The notes under the pieces: generated by a model
Told to the model about the DNA's origin: nothing
The model's database searches: none
The model's input: only the letters and a program-made list of their open reading frames with translations
Source of the DNA: Manihot esculenta
Lineage: Eukaryota > Streptophyta > Magnoliopsida > Malpighiales > Euphorbiaceae
Direction: 5' to 3'
DNA length: 64,000 nucleotides
Assembly (NCBI RefSeq): GCF_001659605.2
Contig: NC_035170.2
Span: 3,038,001 to 3,102,000, forward strand
Shown here: positions 37,540-51,442 of the stretch, in pieces
How the letters are laid out: each line of letters starts with the position of its first letter
Position numbering within the stretch: the stretch's first letter is position 1
Position numbers and translations under genes: made by a program

Positions 37540-39850
37540 GTAAAACATACTGGCTTTTAGATTCCTCTTTCTAAGCAAGTGTACGTGAAAAATTGGGTTG
37601 GGCTATGCAGACTTTGCTTTGTTTTCTATTCCAGTGAAAATTATTATTTTGTTCATTTTATTAACACAGCTAACTATTTCATTAGTCTATTTTGAAAAAC
37701 ACCTTAATTAATTTAATTTTTTTTAAAAATTAACTATTTTTAAATTTCTTCATTAATTTAAATTTTTAATAACATATAAAATGAGTAAAAATTCATGATT
37801 TTTATTATTTCAAAATACAATTATTCAGTTTTTATAATTTAAAATTTTAATTAATTAGTTTATATACTTTTGAAGTTATATTTCTAATTGGTTAATGAAA
37901 AAGTGAAGAATAATATGTTTTTACAGTGAAGAAATCAAATAGTTAATTTTCCTTTGTTTTATAGGGAGATGATTGTTCAGAGATCCTTATTTGTTTGGAG
38001 ATTTCATAATTACAGTAGTGAGTGAAGGATGAGTTTTTATGAACTGAATCGACCTAAAATTGATCAGATCGATCTAAAATTAATTTAAAGCACTCGAATT
38101 TTTTTTTTCTCGTTGAGATTGAGTATTATCTAATTAGATTCTTATCACGTAATTTTTTTTTAAATATCAACATATAATTCATTTTATTTGAACAATTATT
38201 ATATAATATCAATTGTAAATAAAATTTAGAAATTTCTATCCGTTCTCGAATTTTTAAAAAATTCATTAATTTGTTTGTATGTTAAAATTACTCCATGAAA
38301 ATGTTTTTATAATTTATAAAACCAAACTATTTGATTTTTCTAAAAAAAAACATTACACAATTTATTTTTATATTATTCAGATAATTAAATAGTGTAAATA
38401 TAAGAAATTATAAATATTAAATAATATATATATAATTAAAAATATAAAAACTAAATAATAAAAATTTAATACGGTTAATGAGTTTTTTTATAAAAATAAT
38501 AAAGAATTTAATTTTACAAGATATATTTTAAAATGAGACGAATTAATAAATTTTTAAAAAATTTAAGGATTTTATAATAATATTTTTTTAATTTTTTTTA
38601 CTTTAATTATATCAAGTAAAACTATTTTTGTGGGATAAAGAAAATAAATTATATTATAAGGTTTTGTTTATTTTACATAAAATATTTTTTTAAAAAATAT
38701 TTTTACATTTTTTGATATTTAAAATATTTAAAAATTTTGGTAAATAAATATTTTTCTAATTAAAAAAAATTAGATCATTTTAAAAATTATTTCTTAAACT
38801 TTAAAAATTTTATTAATATTTTTATATATAAATTTATTAATATATATTCTTTTAATGAAAATTAAATGATAGAAAATCATTTATTTTTGTTGAAAATACT
38901 TTTTTGTAAAATATATTTTTCACGTAAAAAATTTTCTATAAAAAATATTTCCTAAATAAATATTTTTTAAATACTGTTATTTTCATAAATATAGTCTAAA
39001 TATTATTATTTTTATGAAGGTAGAGAGATATTCATATATTTAATATGGTGATAAGTGTATTTGAATAAAATTAAAAGATATCAGATTCTATTCTTCTAAT
39101 CTTTAATTCTCATTTAAAAAAAAAAATTTAAGGCATAGAGAAATCTTTAATATCAAAGAATTTATTGCTATATAATTTCTTTATTTGGAGTAAATGATTT
39201 TGTGAGGTTAAATTGAATTTTATTTTTTAATTTTTATATTTGATAAATTAATAATATAAAGAATTCAATTTTTATGAGAATTAATTTTAAATTAAAAATA
39301 AATTTTATTAAAATTTTACAAAAACTTATTTTATTTTATTTTTCTTTTTTTTATTCTTTTATTTATTCTATCGTTAATTTTCTTAGATTTTTAAATAAAA
39401 ATTACTTTTTTAGAATATAATTTTTTTTAATATTGAGTATAATGTATTTATTATAATTGACATTAAGAAATTTATTATATTATTTTATTTATTTTTCAAA
39501 AAAGAGAGTCAACTTTAATTTATATTATTTTTATGGTAAAAAATATACAAAATTTAAATTTTAAATATTCTTTTTTTTTTGAAAGCATATTTTAAATATT
39601 CTTAAAAATATTAATAACGGTTTTTAAAAATATTTTCAATGTGATAAAAGTTATTATTTTTTATAAGCATAATATTTATGTTTATGTTTAATTAAAGGAA
39701 ATAAATCAATTTAATTTTATTATTAATTTGTGTAAAACAAAATAATTTAATTAAATTCTATTATTCTAAATTTATTCCAAATAAAATATTTTTTCATAAA
39801 TAAAAATAAATTAAATATTAAAAAAATTCAATAAACACAGTAAAGCAAAA
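37540..39850. other. AT-rich intergenic spacer
   Basis: Almost entirely A/T-rich low-complexity sequence. No coding or transposon-end signal recognised. Confidence 0.6.
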
Positions 39851-41220
39851 TAATATGCTCAAGAAGAATATGTCATCATTAATGAACCTAAAAGCTGCTA
39901 ATGTGATTCTCAAATAGGATTTGCTTCTTCAAAAACTCTTAAAAGGTTTGAACTTCATCATATCTTGTCTCATCTTCATCATTAGATGCAGGCTTATTGA
40001 AGCAAAGTGATGAACAAAATACTGATTTGCAACAAATTGGCATTAGTTTTCTGTTTGTTTCTTCCTAAGAATGTGAGCTCTTTTATTGTTATATAACTAG
40101 AAATTTTTCATACAATTCCAATTTTTAAGTATCTGTCTGCAAATGTCTTTCAAAATCTAGTCTTTGTTGGAGATGATGATTTCCTTAATTCCTTCCAAAA
40201 AGAAAGCATGGGAAGAGTTAGACCTCTTTTAGAATTGATCATTTCAAATTTTGAATCCACTAAAAAATTGTGTTTGGTTTATTTCTAACTAAGCAAGCTA
40301 AACCAATATATTGAAGTGGAAGAATGTTGAATACATGAAAGAAAGCTGCCACTTAAAGTCTCTCTTTATGGGTTTTCTGAGCATCATGAATTTAGAGGCT
40401 TATACAATTCTTGGGGAGTAAAGTTTAAAAGTTATAAGGCACATATGTCAAGAATATATTAACTGAAGGTAATTAGAGATATGTGAAATCTGGGAGTTGG
40501 GCACCTTTGATCTGTGAAAAATGCTTATATTGAGTTTCACAAATAACAGTTCTCGTTTATGGGTAAATCGCCTATAGCATGAGTTCACTCTTTCCTCCAA
40601 CAAACATATTTTTATGGTAAGTCTCAAAAAGTTACATTCACCATTCAATAAAAAAAATAAAAATAAAAATATTTATATTTATATATGTGTTTACTTGTTT
40701 TTTTTTTTAAAAATTGATAAAATAAAGAAAGGAAAGTGGAGAGGTCTGAAACTCTGAAGCATCTTCCCTTTTCCTTTCACAATAATAATATCAGCCAAAT
40801 GTCCAGCCTATGTGCCACAAATTCCCATAGAGAAAAGTCCATTTTGTACAAAAAGAAGAAGGATAGAGATATATGTAGGGTTTAGGGATATTCCCTGAGG
40901 AGCCAATTAGAAGGGATTAGAATATGCCTCATGTCTGCTTTCTCTCTTCCAACCTTAGTTATGGAGCTATTAAATTATTGTTTGTTTGCACATGTTGTGG
41001 GTCCTCAAGTCTTCTTGTCTTCTTTGCAAGTTCAATGCACATTTTCTTATTTCAATTGGACTCACCTCTACAGGTCATTGCTCTAAAAACTACTTTACTA
41101 CTAATAAATTAAAATTCATTAGTATTCGATACACATCCTTATTTATTAAAGAGAGTGATGGTTGTTTATTTTCTTTTGTAAAATTGGTTGCTAGCGGAAG
41201 ACCGCTAGAACTTTTATATT
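39850..41220. other. Moderately complex intergenic DNA, no gene assigned
   Basis: Base composition is more gene-like than the neighbours, especially 39860-40640 and 40730-41110, but the ORFs are short, unlike known families and without supporting splice structure. It could hold a non-coding transcript or old UTR-like sequence. Confidence 0.4.
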
Positions 41221-41259
41221 TGGGATAAGATCATATCCCTTCTAATGACGGAGAAAGAT

Positions 41260-42340
41260 CCAAATCTCATCAAATCCTTTTCAAAATAAACCAATTCATT
41301 TTGCGTGTTTCAGTCCAGTCAAGAGAATCAAGCTGGATAGATCTTACACGCGGACTCCTGTAAAAGAAGTTCACTAATGAAAGCAGGCCAAGTCATCTCA
41401 CAATCCTGTCCGCATGTGCGTTGCAAGGAATTAAATGGTCGTCTAACGTAGAAAGGGATTTTGACATATTCGTACGTACGGACTTGAGTGACAGAAATAA
41501 GTGGCACTATAATAGAGAAATCGTTAGATGTTACTAGCGGACAAAAAAAAGTACGTTTTCTTCTCCATCTAAATTTAGACAAACTCTCTAAACTCTATTC
41601 TCTTGATTTCAAAACATTACTAGCTAATGAAATTTTATAATAAATCAAACTTTGATTTGTAGTTTATTTATTTTTTCTCAATTATTATTAGATTCCTTTG
41701 TCTCATTTTTTTTTTCACTTCTCTTTTCTATAAATGTTATGATTAGATTCTCCGAAAGGTTTTAACTTTATAGCAATGATCACATTCCAGACAGGAGAGA
41801 GGTTGAGATCCCACAATTTTTTTAGTGATGAATGTGTGAAAAGAGTAATTCAATATTTGGAGCCAGATTCCTGAGTTTGGCAAATCATGAATTTATTATA
41901 TTTGATGCTTTTACTTTACCAAACAAATCAATTCTTTGTACTTGATGACCTCTTACATTCGGGTCCGGAGTCGGGAGAAGAGTATAAATCCAAAACTCAA
42001 AATCTATTAAAATTCTCAAAAGCAGACCAGTCCAGTATCGCGCATTTCAGTCCGTGACTAAGATAAGCCGGACTAATTCATGTGCGGATCTATTAGAGAG
42101 TAGCTTAGCCCAGTGATGTGATGGAAGGAGAGCAGACCCAATCACCTCACAGTCCTATCAATATGCGCGCTGGGAGAATTAAATGGCTGCCTGACAGAGA
42201 TGAGTATTTGGCATTTTTGTACGTACGAATCTGAATGAGAAAGACAGATAACACAGTAGCAGTTATGCGTTATTAGAAGACAAAAGGAAAATGAATAAAG
42301 GAGGGAGAGAATGATCTTCGCAGGCTAAACTTACTCTCAT
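41260..42340. repeat. Two diverged direct copies of a repeat (about 41260-41590 and 42010-42340)
   Basis: Shared ordered landmarks: catttcagtcc/gtttcagtcc, caatcacctcacagtcct versus agtcatctcacaatcctg, gaattaaatgg(c/t)(t/c)g, cgtacgtac followed by ga..tgag..gacag. The copies lie in the same orientation about 750 bp apart. They are too diverged for a recent element; old LTR-type sequences or two family members side by side are possible. Confidence 0.65.
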
Positions 42341-42399
42341 GCTCTAAATCTATTTTTTTAGATCTCGGAACATCAGTAATAATCTTTCCAGCACAATAT

Positions 42400-45300
42400 A
42401 CTTGAGTAATTAAAATTGGTATCAGAATAGCAACAAAAGAAATTTTCCATTTCTACCCATACAAAATCGAATTAAATTGAAATTTTAAACAAATATCAAG
42501 ATTAAGAAAGTAAATCAGATTCAAAATAAAAATCAGAGCAAATTGTCATCCTTATTATTTTTCCAACAACTTTTATCTTATTGCACTTCACTTCCTTCAC
42601 AAAATTTGAAGGAAATGAAGATCTCTAATGGTCGCTCTCTACGATTGATTCTTCTTCTTTCTATACATGTATGTATTTTAGATCATATAGCAAAGGACCA
42701 CAAAGATATGCTCAGTGGGCTTCAGAATATGCAGTTAGTAATTAATTTAATGCACTGTGGTCTTTGATCTAACCTGATGACTCAACCCACCTGGTTTGGC
42801 TTTTGAACTGACAATAGGTTTAAAAAATTGGCTGAGGGCACACTACACATTCCTCAGAAGACATTCAGTTTCTCATCTTGAGTCATTGTCATGATAAAGG
42901 TGTTCTTTAGGCTTATAGGATTATCTTTCTTACATAAAGTAGCCTAAAATTAGGCATGAAATAACAAATTGTTGCAACAGAAACCTAATTTGGCTAAATT
43001 TTTATGAAAATATTCGATCTCAATTCCTTTTTAAATGAATTTTTTAAAATTAATAAAGATTGAATATTTTTTAATTTAAATAAAAGAATTAATAAAAAAT
43101 CAATTAAATTAAACTTTTATAAAATTTTTAATTCTAAAAATGGGAGTAGGTAGCTGGTTCAACTATAAAACTGCAATTTTTGATACAGTAATTATAAAAA
43201 GTTCAACCTAAATTTAAAAAGGGTATAGGTAAAACAAATATATGGATGATGCTTCTTCATATGTACACCGCAGACTGGACCGTAGGGAATTGGTTCCCAA
43301 ATTTGACCTATTCATAAAAGAAGGCAACTAGTGGAATTGTTGACCAAATTTTTTATTTTTTATAACCATATGTATTCTCTCATTAATTAATTTAAAATTA
43401 AATTTTATTCACATTAAATTAACTCATTAAAATATAAATTACTCTCCAAATTACTCTCCGTAAATATTTACTTCATTCATAAAAATTAAATTTCAACCTT
43501 ATTTTAAAGAGAATAATACCGAACTATTAATTTTAATTTTAATACTCATCGATTTAAATAATTTTAAATTATTAATAATTATAATTTTAATTTACTAATA
43601 ACTATAGACTATGTATTCACAGACTTAAATTGATAGTAAATATATTTAAATAAATTTGAATGATTTCAAATTTTACTCTTTTAATCTCCGATCTCCATTT
43701 TTTAAAAAAAAACATTATAGACTATAGCCACCTCTAAGCATCTCTTCTTCAATTCTAACCGTTGCTTATAAACATCTCTACTCTTAAAGTTGTATTCCAT
43801 TTATTGACATGACCTTCTCTCACGTGAACCAAAAACAAAAGTGGTCCAACAGCCCTACTTTAACGTTCAAAAAAAAAATGATAATTTTGCTATTTAATCC
43901 CTATATCATTGAAAAATACATTAAAATTTATTTAAAATTTTAAAACATCAACTATATAATTATTTTATTAGTTTTAATTATTTAATATTTTATTATTCGG
44001 TCAATATAGTATAAAAAAATTTATTGGTTAATTCTTTAATTTTATCAAAATATATACTCATTAGTCCTTTAATATTAAGAATATTTTAATTTTTTAATAA
44101 TATTTAATGGTTGAAATTAACGAATAGATTAATTAATAGATTTTTTAAAATTTTAGATACGTTTTGAAATATTTTTCAAAATTAAATGATTAATTAATGA
44201 GTTTTTCTACATTAAGAGACTAAATTGTAATTCTTTTTAAAAAATCTCCAAAGCATAAATTAATGTAAAATCTTTATATTTTATTAAAATTGACTATTTA
44301 GTCCCTAAATTTTATTCATTCAAAATCACTTTTTAGTCGTTCTGTAAATAAAATAAATATCTTATTAGAGGAACTACAAAACAAGTGTACTAACATTTAT
44401 AAAAAAATAAAAAAAAAGGAATAAAGTAAACAATTTGGAAAAAATATAAGGATGCTATTGTAATTTAGCCACGGAAAAAGCCTCCTAGGATTCTTGGTGG
44501 TCCTAAATGGCTGACCACCCTTTTTGTTTAAAGGCATGAGTTGGGTTGGTCAATTTTTAGGCCTATGATTAATTGCATTAGTGGCAATTGTCTTCATCTC
44601 TTCTTTAAAAACATAAACACACACACAAAACTGTCTGCAAGAGACTTGTCCCCACCACAGACTTTGCTTTTGGGTCTCTTCTTTCTTTCATAGCAAGTTA
44701 GGAACCTTCGTCTCTTCTCCCTGTTTCACCGTTTTTGGCTATATTTTCATTATTGTTTGCCATTTTTTAGATTTTTTTTTCCTACTTGTTGAGAATATTA
44801 ACATTTTCTGCATTTTATTTTTATAGAGTCAAATCAGATCAACATGTTTAATCCGATAATAAATGCATTTGAGTAAATCTGAAATATTTCAGATTTTAAT
44901 CTCTCATTCTCAATTTTAATTTAAAAAAAAAGATGAAATTGAATTATGAATTCATTTGAATAATTGAATTACCTCTAAATTATATAATGCCTGTTAATTT
45001 CAAGTGTAAAAAGTCTTATACTATTAATGAAGTGGATAAAATTAAAAAAATAAAAAAATCCTTAATAATATTAGAATGTATTAGTTTAATATTTATATAA
45101 TTAATTAATTAATTCTAAATATATATTTTGTAGTAATACACATTTTTATTTTCAATAAACAAATTTAAATATTTGATAAAAGTTGTTGATTTTAAATGTA
45201 AATTACTGATAAAATTTACTTCATTTAAATTATTAATTAAATATCTAAAATTTTGTATGAATTTTATAATATTATGAATTCGATATTGATATTATTGTTT

Positions 45301-46020
45301 GAGTTTGAATTTAGAAATATGATATTTATTAGTATACTATTTTTATTTTTCAATTAGTTAAATATTTTTTCCAAATTAATAATTAGTTAAGATATCAAAA
45401 TAGAAAGACTTTCTTTTTTATCATTTATTTAAGTCAAAGATTTTTTTATTTTTATTTTATGTGATATATCTTGGAGTTTTTAGATATGCTATTTTTTAGT
45501 TGAATCTTTCAAATCATTTTGAATTTTTTATTTAATTATTTAATTGATAATTGCATTTATATTTTTATTTATTTATTTCTAATTATATGAATTTAAATTA
45601 TTTTATTACAATTTTGTTTTCTGTTATTGTCATTTCATTTGTTTTTAAATTATTTCACTATTTAATTAATGTAATTATTATTGTTATATAATTATTATTG
45701 TCTTCTTTTATAACTAGATTATTTTATAATAAATTATATTCTGTTGAAGTTTTGAAAGTCAATGAAAGATGGCCTATGCTTGCCTTTTTTTTTTCTTTTC
45801 CATATATATAGATCAATTTGGATGTAGGAAAATTTAATTTAATTTTTATTTAGAAAAAAAATCTCTTTTTAATAAATTTATAAAAAAATCTGAATAAATT
45901 TAGTTATATGGTTTATTTTTTGTCCATTATTATGGAATTAAACTTGTCAATTGCCAATTTGTCTAATCTAATTGAGCTATATTCACTTTGATAGTGATAT
46001 GAAAAAAAAAACATTTTATT
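42400..46020. other. AT-rich intergenic spacer
   Basis: No supported gene. 42540-42950 and 44480-44780 are less AT-rich, and the latter has pyrimidine-rich segments, but neither shows a credible coding exon. Confidence 0.55.
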
Positions 46021-46065
46021 TTAATTATAATGGGTATTTTTTTTTTGAATCAAGAAATACTTTAT

Positions 46066-49000
46066 TTATCTTGTAGAATAATAATTTAAGAGACAATCAG
46101 GAATGTCAATCCAAATCTTGAATCTACCCTGATGAATAGACTCTCTAGCTAATAAATGGGCGGCTCTATTTTTTGAATGTCGTACCCAACGAACATAAAT
46201 GTTACCATGAGACCGCATAGCATCCTTGCAATCAGCAACAACTAATCCAAACTCCGAAAAGTCATCCAGAGGAGAGCGAATAGCCAATGCTAAGGATTGG
46301 TTATCCGTAAAAATACAATCAGCCTGAAGAAAACAATCTCTAGCATAAGATAAACATTGACGCAAGGCCAAAGTTTCAGCAATAACAGGTTGCCCACCCC
46401 CCTCATAGAAACCCGAAATTGCAATGGAAAAGAAGCCTTCCAAGTCCTCAAATACTGCTGCAAAACCGAACAAATCAGCACTAGCAAAGACTGCACAATC
46501 AATGAATGCAATCCAATCAACTTCAAGAGTGGTAGCCTCAACTAAAGGGAGCACACGAGGAACAGATGGGTGGGATAACGTTCTTGGCCGAGCCACAAGT
46601 GAAGCCACATAATCAGTAAAATAGGAACTAGCAGCATGATGAACCTCACTAGGTGACAAAACTTTATTGACCCACAATCTTTCATTCCTGGCATGCCATA
46701 ACTTCCATGCATGTATAGCTATACGTGTTGTCCTTTCTCTGCCAAAAGTATTATAAATATGAATAAAGAAATCCATGAATATAGGAAAAGCAACAGCAGT
46801 AGAAAAACCAACAAGTCTCCATAACTCAACAGCCATTAGACAATGCAAAAAAACATGTGAAATAGATTCATCATGATCACAAAAAAGACATGTAGCAGGT
46901 ACATGTATCCCACGCCTCAAAAGAATACCCCGAGTAGGAAGCACTCCACGACAAGCACGCCAAAGAAAATCACGAACTTTGGGAGGAACATCAAGAGACC
47001 AAAGACGGTTCCACCCATCATTATAACCCAGCATACCAGTCCTTCCTGACAATTCTAAGGCACAAAAATAGGCAGATTTAACTGAGTAAACACCCTTCTT
47101 ATACAAGTGCCAAATTAATTTATCCGGTTTTGGGAATAGAGGCAATGGAATAGTAAGAATAGCTCTCATATCAGCAACACTAAAAATATTCATTAGCTTC
47201 TCTACATCCCAACACAGCTCACCTTCAACAAACAAATCACATACTCTCATGGCTTCAGAAACAAACATCGACTTATCTAAAGGCATAAAACCAATATCCC
47301 GAGGAATCCAAGGGCAATTAACAACAAAAACCTGCTTACCATCACCAATTCGCCACCTTACCCCACGTTGCAACACTTGTTGAGAAGACAAAATACTCTT
47401 CCAAACGAAGCTATAGTTAGAACCTAACCGAGCTGACAAAAAATCCCCATTCGGAAAATATTTAGCTTTGAGCACTCTATATAGAAGAGAATTGGTGTCA
47501 ACCAACAAACGCCAACCTTGCTTTCCCAATAAGGCAGTATTAAAGCTAGCCAAATCCCGAAAGCCCATCCCACCTTCCGATTTACGCCCACACATTCGAT
47601 CCCATGAGAGCCAATTCATCCCTCTCCCATCTTCACGACAACCACCCCACCAAAATTTATTCATCATGACCTGTAGTTGACGGCAAGTGGAAACAGGTAA
47701 TAAAAAAAACATTCATGCAATATGTTGGAATTGCCTGTAATACATATTTAATTAATACTTCTCTGCCTGCACAAGAAAGAAAACGATTACTCCAACTACT
47801 AATACGTTTCCAAATGTGATCCCTCAAGAAAGAGAAAATTTGCTTTTTACTACGGCCAATAAGAGATGGTAACCCCAAATAATTACCGCTACCCAAAGGA
47901 AGATGAACATCAAGTATACCAGAGATGGTCAACCGGTTTTCCTCAGACACACACGAACTAAACATGATACCAGATTTATCAAAATTTACAGCCTGACCTG
48001 AAGCTTTCTCATAAACACCAAGAATTTGCTTAATCCGTATAGCTTCCTCCATTGTACCATCAAAAAATAGTAAGGAATCATCTGCAAAGAAAAGGTGAGA
48101 AACCAGGGGGCAACCAACTTTCGCGCAACACACATGCAAAAGGCCCCTATTTTCACTATCCTGAATCAACAAAGACAGTCCTTCAGCAACAATTAAGAAT
48201 AAATAGGGAGAAATGGGATCCCCCTGCCGGAGACCCCGACTTGGAACCACAGGACCAATCTCTGCTCCGTTAACAGCAATGTAGTAGCTCATGTTTGAAA
48301 AACACATACGCATCCAACCAACCTAAGTATCAGAAAAGCCCAATGCAGATAACATCGCAAACAAATATGACCATTCAACTCTATCATAGGCCTTAGCAAT
48401 ATCAATTTTCAGAGCACACGACCCCACACTACCCCTATTTTGTAATTTCAAACCATGCATGGTCTCAAAAGCAACAATAAAATTATCCGTAATTAGTCTC
48501 CCAGGAATGAAAGCAGACTGATTTGGTGAAATAATTTTATGCAGGACCCTCTTCAATCTATTGGCTAAGGCCTTAGACAAGATCTTATAAATCACATTAC
48601 AGAGAGCAATAGGCCTAAAATCATTCACATCAACAGGATTCACACATTTCGGAATAAGAACAATTAAAGCACTGGAGATTTCAGAAGGGATAGTACCTTG
48701 TGCAAGCCACAACCGACAAATATTGCAAACATCGACCCCAATAATTGGCCAATATTTTTGGAAAAAAGCCGGATTAAGACCATCCAACCCAGGAGCTTTA
48801 TTCGGGTCCATCTGAAAGAGCGCTGAACGAAATTCTTCATCTGTAAAATCTGCCAATAACTCAACATTATCTTCGGCCCTAATTCTAGGTTGAACCAGAG
48901 GGAGAAGCTCCGCAAAATCAGTAGGTGAATTGGAAAATAAACCCGAAAAATATTGCAAAAATGCATCCTGAATAGTACCCACATCCGAAGATAATGAACC

Positions 49001-50116
49001 ATCCGATGTCACAATTTGCTGAATCTGATTACATCTGCGACGAGCTTTGATACTATTATGGAAATATTTTGAGTTCCTATCCCCATGTCTAAACCAGAAC
49101 TGTTTTGCTTGTTGGCGTAGTCTAATATCCTCCTCTGCTAAAATTTGATTCCAGACATCCTTCAGTTGCCGCACTGCCCTTGTATCAAGCGATTCAGAAC
49201 ACTCCTCCAATCTCTTCTTAATTCGTTCTTTTTGAAGCCAATGCATGTGGTTTCTATTCTTCCCCCAATACTGAACACGCTTCACAAGCTGGTCTTTACG
49301 TTGAATAAAATCCAACCCCAAACCTTGCTGCCAAGACGTCAAAACCACTTCCCCTAACTCATCATCCTCAAGCCATGAATTGTCAAAACGAAATCGTCGA
49401 TTAGCCTCCCTAACTTGAGTTCCAACAGTTTCAATTAATAAAGGAGTATGATCAGAAACTGGAGCAACTAAATTAGACGAAATCGCATCAGGAAAACGAG
49501 CATCCCAGGTTGCATTAGAACAAGCACGATCCAACCTCTCCTTCGAATACTGATCAGTACCCTCTCTATATGTATAAGAAAAAAAAGACCCCACAGCCTG
49601 AATATCATTTAAATTGGCATCAGCAAGAGCATTACGAAACCCATTAATCAAAGAAATACAACGAAGAGGACCACCAACTTTTTCCAACAGATCATCAATA
49701 TCATTATAGTCACCACTACATAACCAAGAAAGCTGACTCCTATCAGCCAAAGCCCTCAACAAATTCCACGAAGTTCGGCGACGACCCGACTCAGGGCAAC
49801 CATAGAACCCAGTAAACCTCCAACAATCAGAACTATCCCCAATTGTAGAATCAATAAAATTAGAGTAATAACCTGTAATGGCTAGCTTGACATCATCTTT
49901 CCACATAAGAGAGAGACCTCCCCCAATACCAACACAATCAACAGAAAAACAATGAGAAAAACGTAATAAAGACTTTATTTGTTCCATCCTTACACCATTA
50001 GCTTTTGTTTCCATAAGAAAAAGAATAGATGGTTTATAATACTGTACAATATCCACCATAGCGTTTACTGCCTGAGGATTGCCCACACCTCGGTAGTTCC
50101 AGCAAATTATCCTCAT
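46066..50116 (-). pseudogene. LINE ORF2: endonuclease - reverse transcriptase - RNase H, disrupted
   Basis: Starts MRIICWNYRGVGNPQ (ATG 50116-50114), an AP-endonuclease-like domain with LFLMETK and a SGDYNDI segment. RT follows: NKAPGLDGLNPAFFQKYWP, FRPIALCNVIYKI, SAFIPGRLITDN, and FADDSLLFF (YADD-type catalytic box). Then zf-RVT (PPKVRDFLWRACRGVLPTRG, CLFC..H..HC) and a plant RNase H domain (FTDNQSL). Two lesions: an in-frame TAG at 48325-48323 (DT*VGW, probably from Trp) and a frameshift in a run of eight A (plus strand) at 47702-47709. The element cannot encode intact ORF2. Confidence 0.92.
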
Positions 50117-50416
50117 TATTGACGGGTGACCCTGTAACAGCCCGGACGTGAACCCCGGCACTGTTACCGCTCACAGCCCGTGACCTTCCTCTGGGCCCAG
50201 CCACTGTGAGCAGCTCTTAACATCCCTTCACCCTCACGGGTTCCAGGCAGGATTTGTCCCTCGGGGGAGCCATTACGGCCCACCCTAGCCCGAGTGGATT
50301 TGGCCCAATTCCTTCCTCTGGGAATTAGGTCGCCTCCCCCACTGCTCGAACCCTTGACCTCCCACTTTAAGGGAATAGTCTGGTGAGAGTGAGTACCAAT
50401 TGTTCCAATTTTTTTA

Positions 50417-50866
50417 TGTAACAGCCCGGCCCCGTACGACCGGCCCTGTTACCGCTCACAGCCCGTGACCTTCCTCTGGGCCCAGCCACTGTGAGCAGCT
50501 CTTAACATCCCTTCACCCTCACGGGTTCCAGGCAGGATTTGTCCCTCGGGGGAGCCATTACGGCCCACCCTAACCCGAGTGGATTTGGCCCAATTCCTTC
50601 CTCTGGGAATTAGGTCAGACTATTCCCTTAAAGTGGGAGGTCAAGGGTTCGAGCAGTGGGGGAGGCGACCTAATTCCCAGAGGAAGGAATTGGGCCAAAT
50701 CCACTCGGGCTAGGGTGGGCCGTAATGGCTCCCCCGAGGGACAAATCCTGCCTGGAACCCGTGAGGGTGAAGGGATGTTAAGAGCTGCTCACAGTGGCTG
50801 GGCCCAAAGGAAGGTCACGGGCTGTGAGCGGTAACAGGGCCGGTCGTACGGGGCCGGGCTGTTACA
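50417..50866. repeat. 450-bp inner palindrome (variant B)
   Basis: Arms 50417-50616 and 50667-50866 pair, with a 50-bp loop (50617-50666) that is the remainder of one arm type. The arm ends differ from A and C in the 17 bases after the terminal motif and by single changes (taacccgag, cccaaagg). Confidence 0.88.
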
Positions 50867-50894
50867 TAAAAAGGCGCCTTTTTATGTAACAGCC
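50857..50894. repeat. Palindromic linker between elements B and C
   Basis: TAAAAAGGCGCCTTTTTA (50867-50884) joins the end of B and the start of C. Together with the flanking TGTTACA and TGTAACA it forms a perfect 32-base palindrome. The same ttttta precedes B at 50411-50416. Confidence 0.9.
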
Positions 50895-51442
50895 CGGACG
50901 TGAACCCCGGCACTGTTACCGCTCACAGCCCGTGACCTTCCTCTGGGCCCAGCCACTGTGAGCAGCTCTTAACATCCCTTCACCCTCACGGGTTCCAGGC
51001 AGGATTTGTCCCTCGGGGGAGCCATTACGGCCCACCCTAGCCCGAGTGGATTTGGCCCAATTCCTTCCTCTGGGAATTAGGTCGCCTCCCCCACTGCTCG
51101 AACCCTTGACCTCCCACTTTAAGGGAATAGTCTGGTGAGAGTGAGTACCAATTGTTCCATTGTCCATTGGAACAATTGGTACTCACTCTCACCAGACTAT
51201 TCCCTTAAAGTGGGAGGTCAAGGGTTCGAGCAGTGGGGGAGGCGACCTAATTCCCAGAGGAAGGAATTGGGCCAAATCCACTCGGGCTAGGGTGGGCCGT
51301 AATGGCTCCCCCGAGGGACAAATCCTGCCTGGAACCCGTGAGGGTGAAGGGATGTTAAGAGCTGCTCACAGTGGCTGGGCCCAGAGGAAGGTCACGGGCT
51401 GTGAGCGGTAACAGTGCCGGGGTTCACGTCCGGGCTGTTACA
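50885..51442. repeat. 558-bp near-perfect palindrome (two 275-bp arms, 8-bp loop)
   Basis: Arms 50885-51159 and 51168-51442 are reverse complements as far as I can read, so the two strands give almost identical translations. The loop is about ttgtccat. Such a structure is unstable in cloning and assembly, which is relevant to base accuracy here. Confidence 0.93.

Noticed and set aside
42543..42767. 74-residue ORF with a signal-peptide-like start
   Set aside because: Short, no cysteine pattern or family likeness, and no splice or promoter support.
50916..51411. Two 83-residue ORFs on opposite strands with nearly the same sequence
   Set aside because: They are mirror readings of one palindrome, overlap its centre, and have no family features; not genes.
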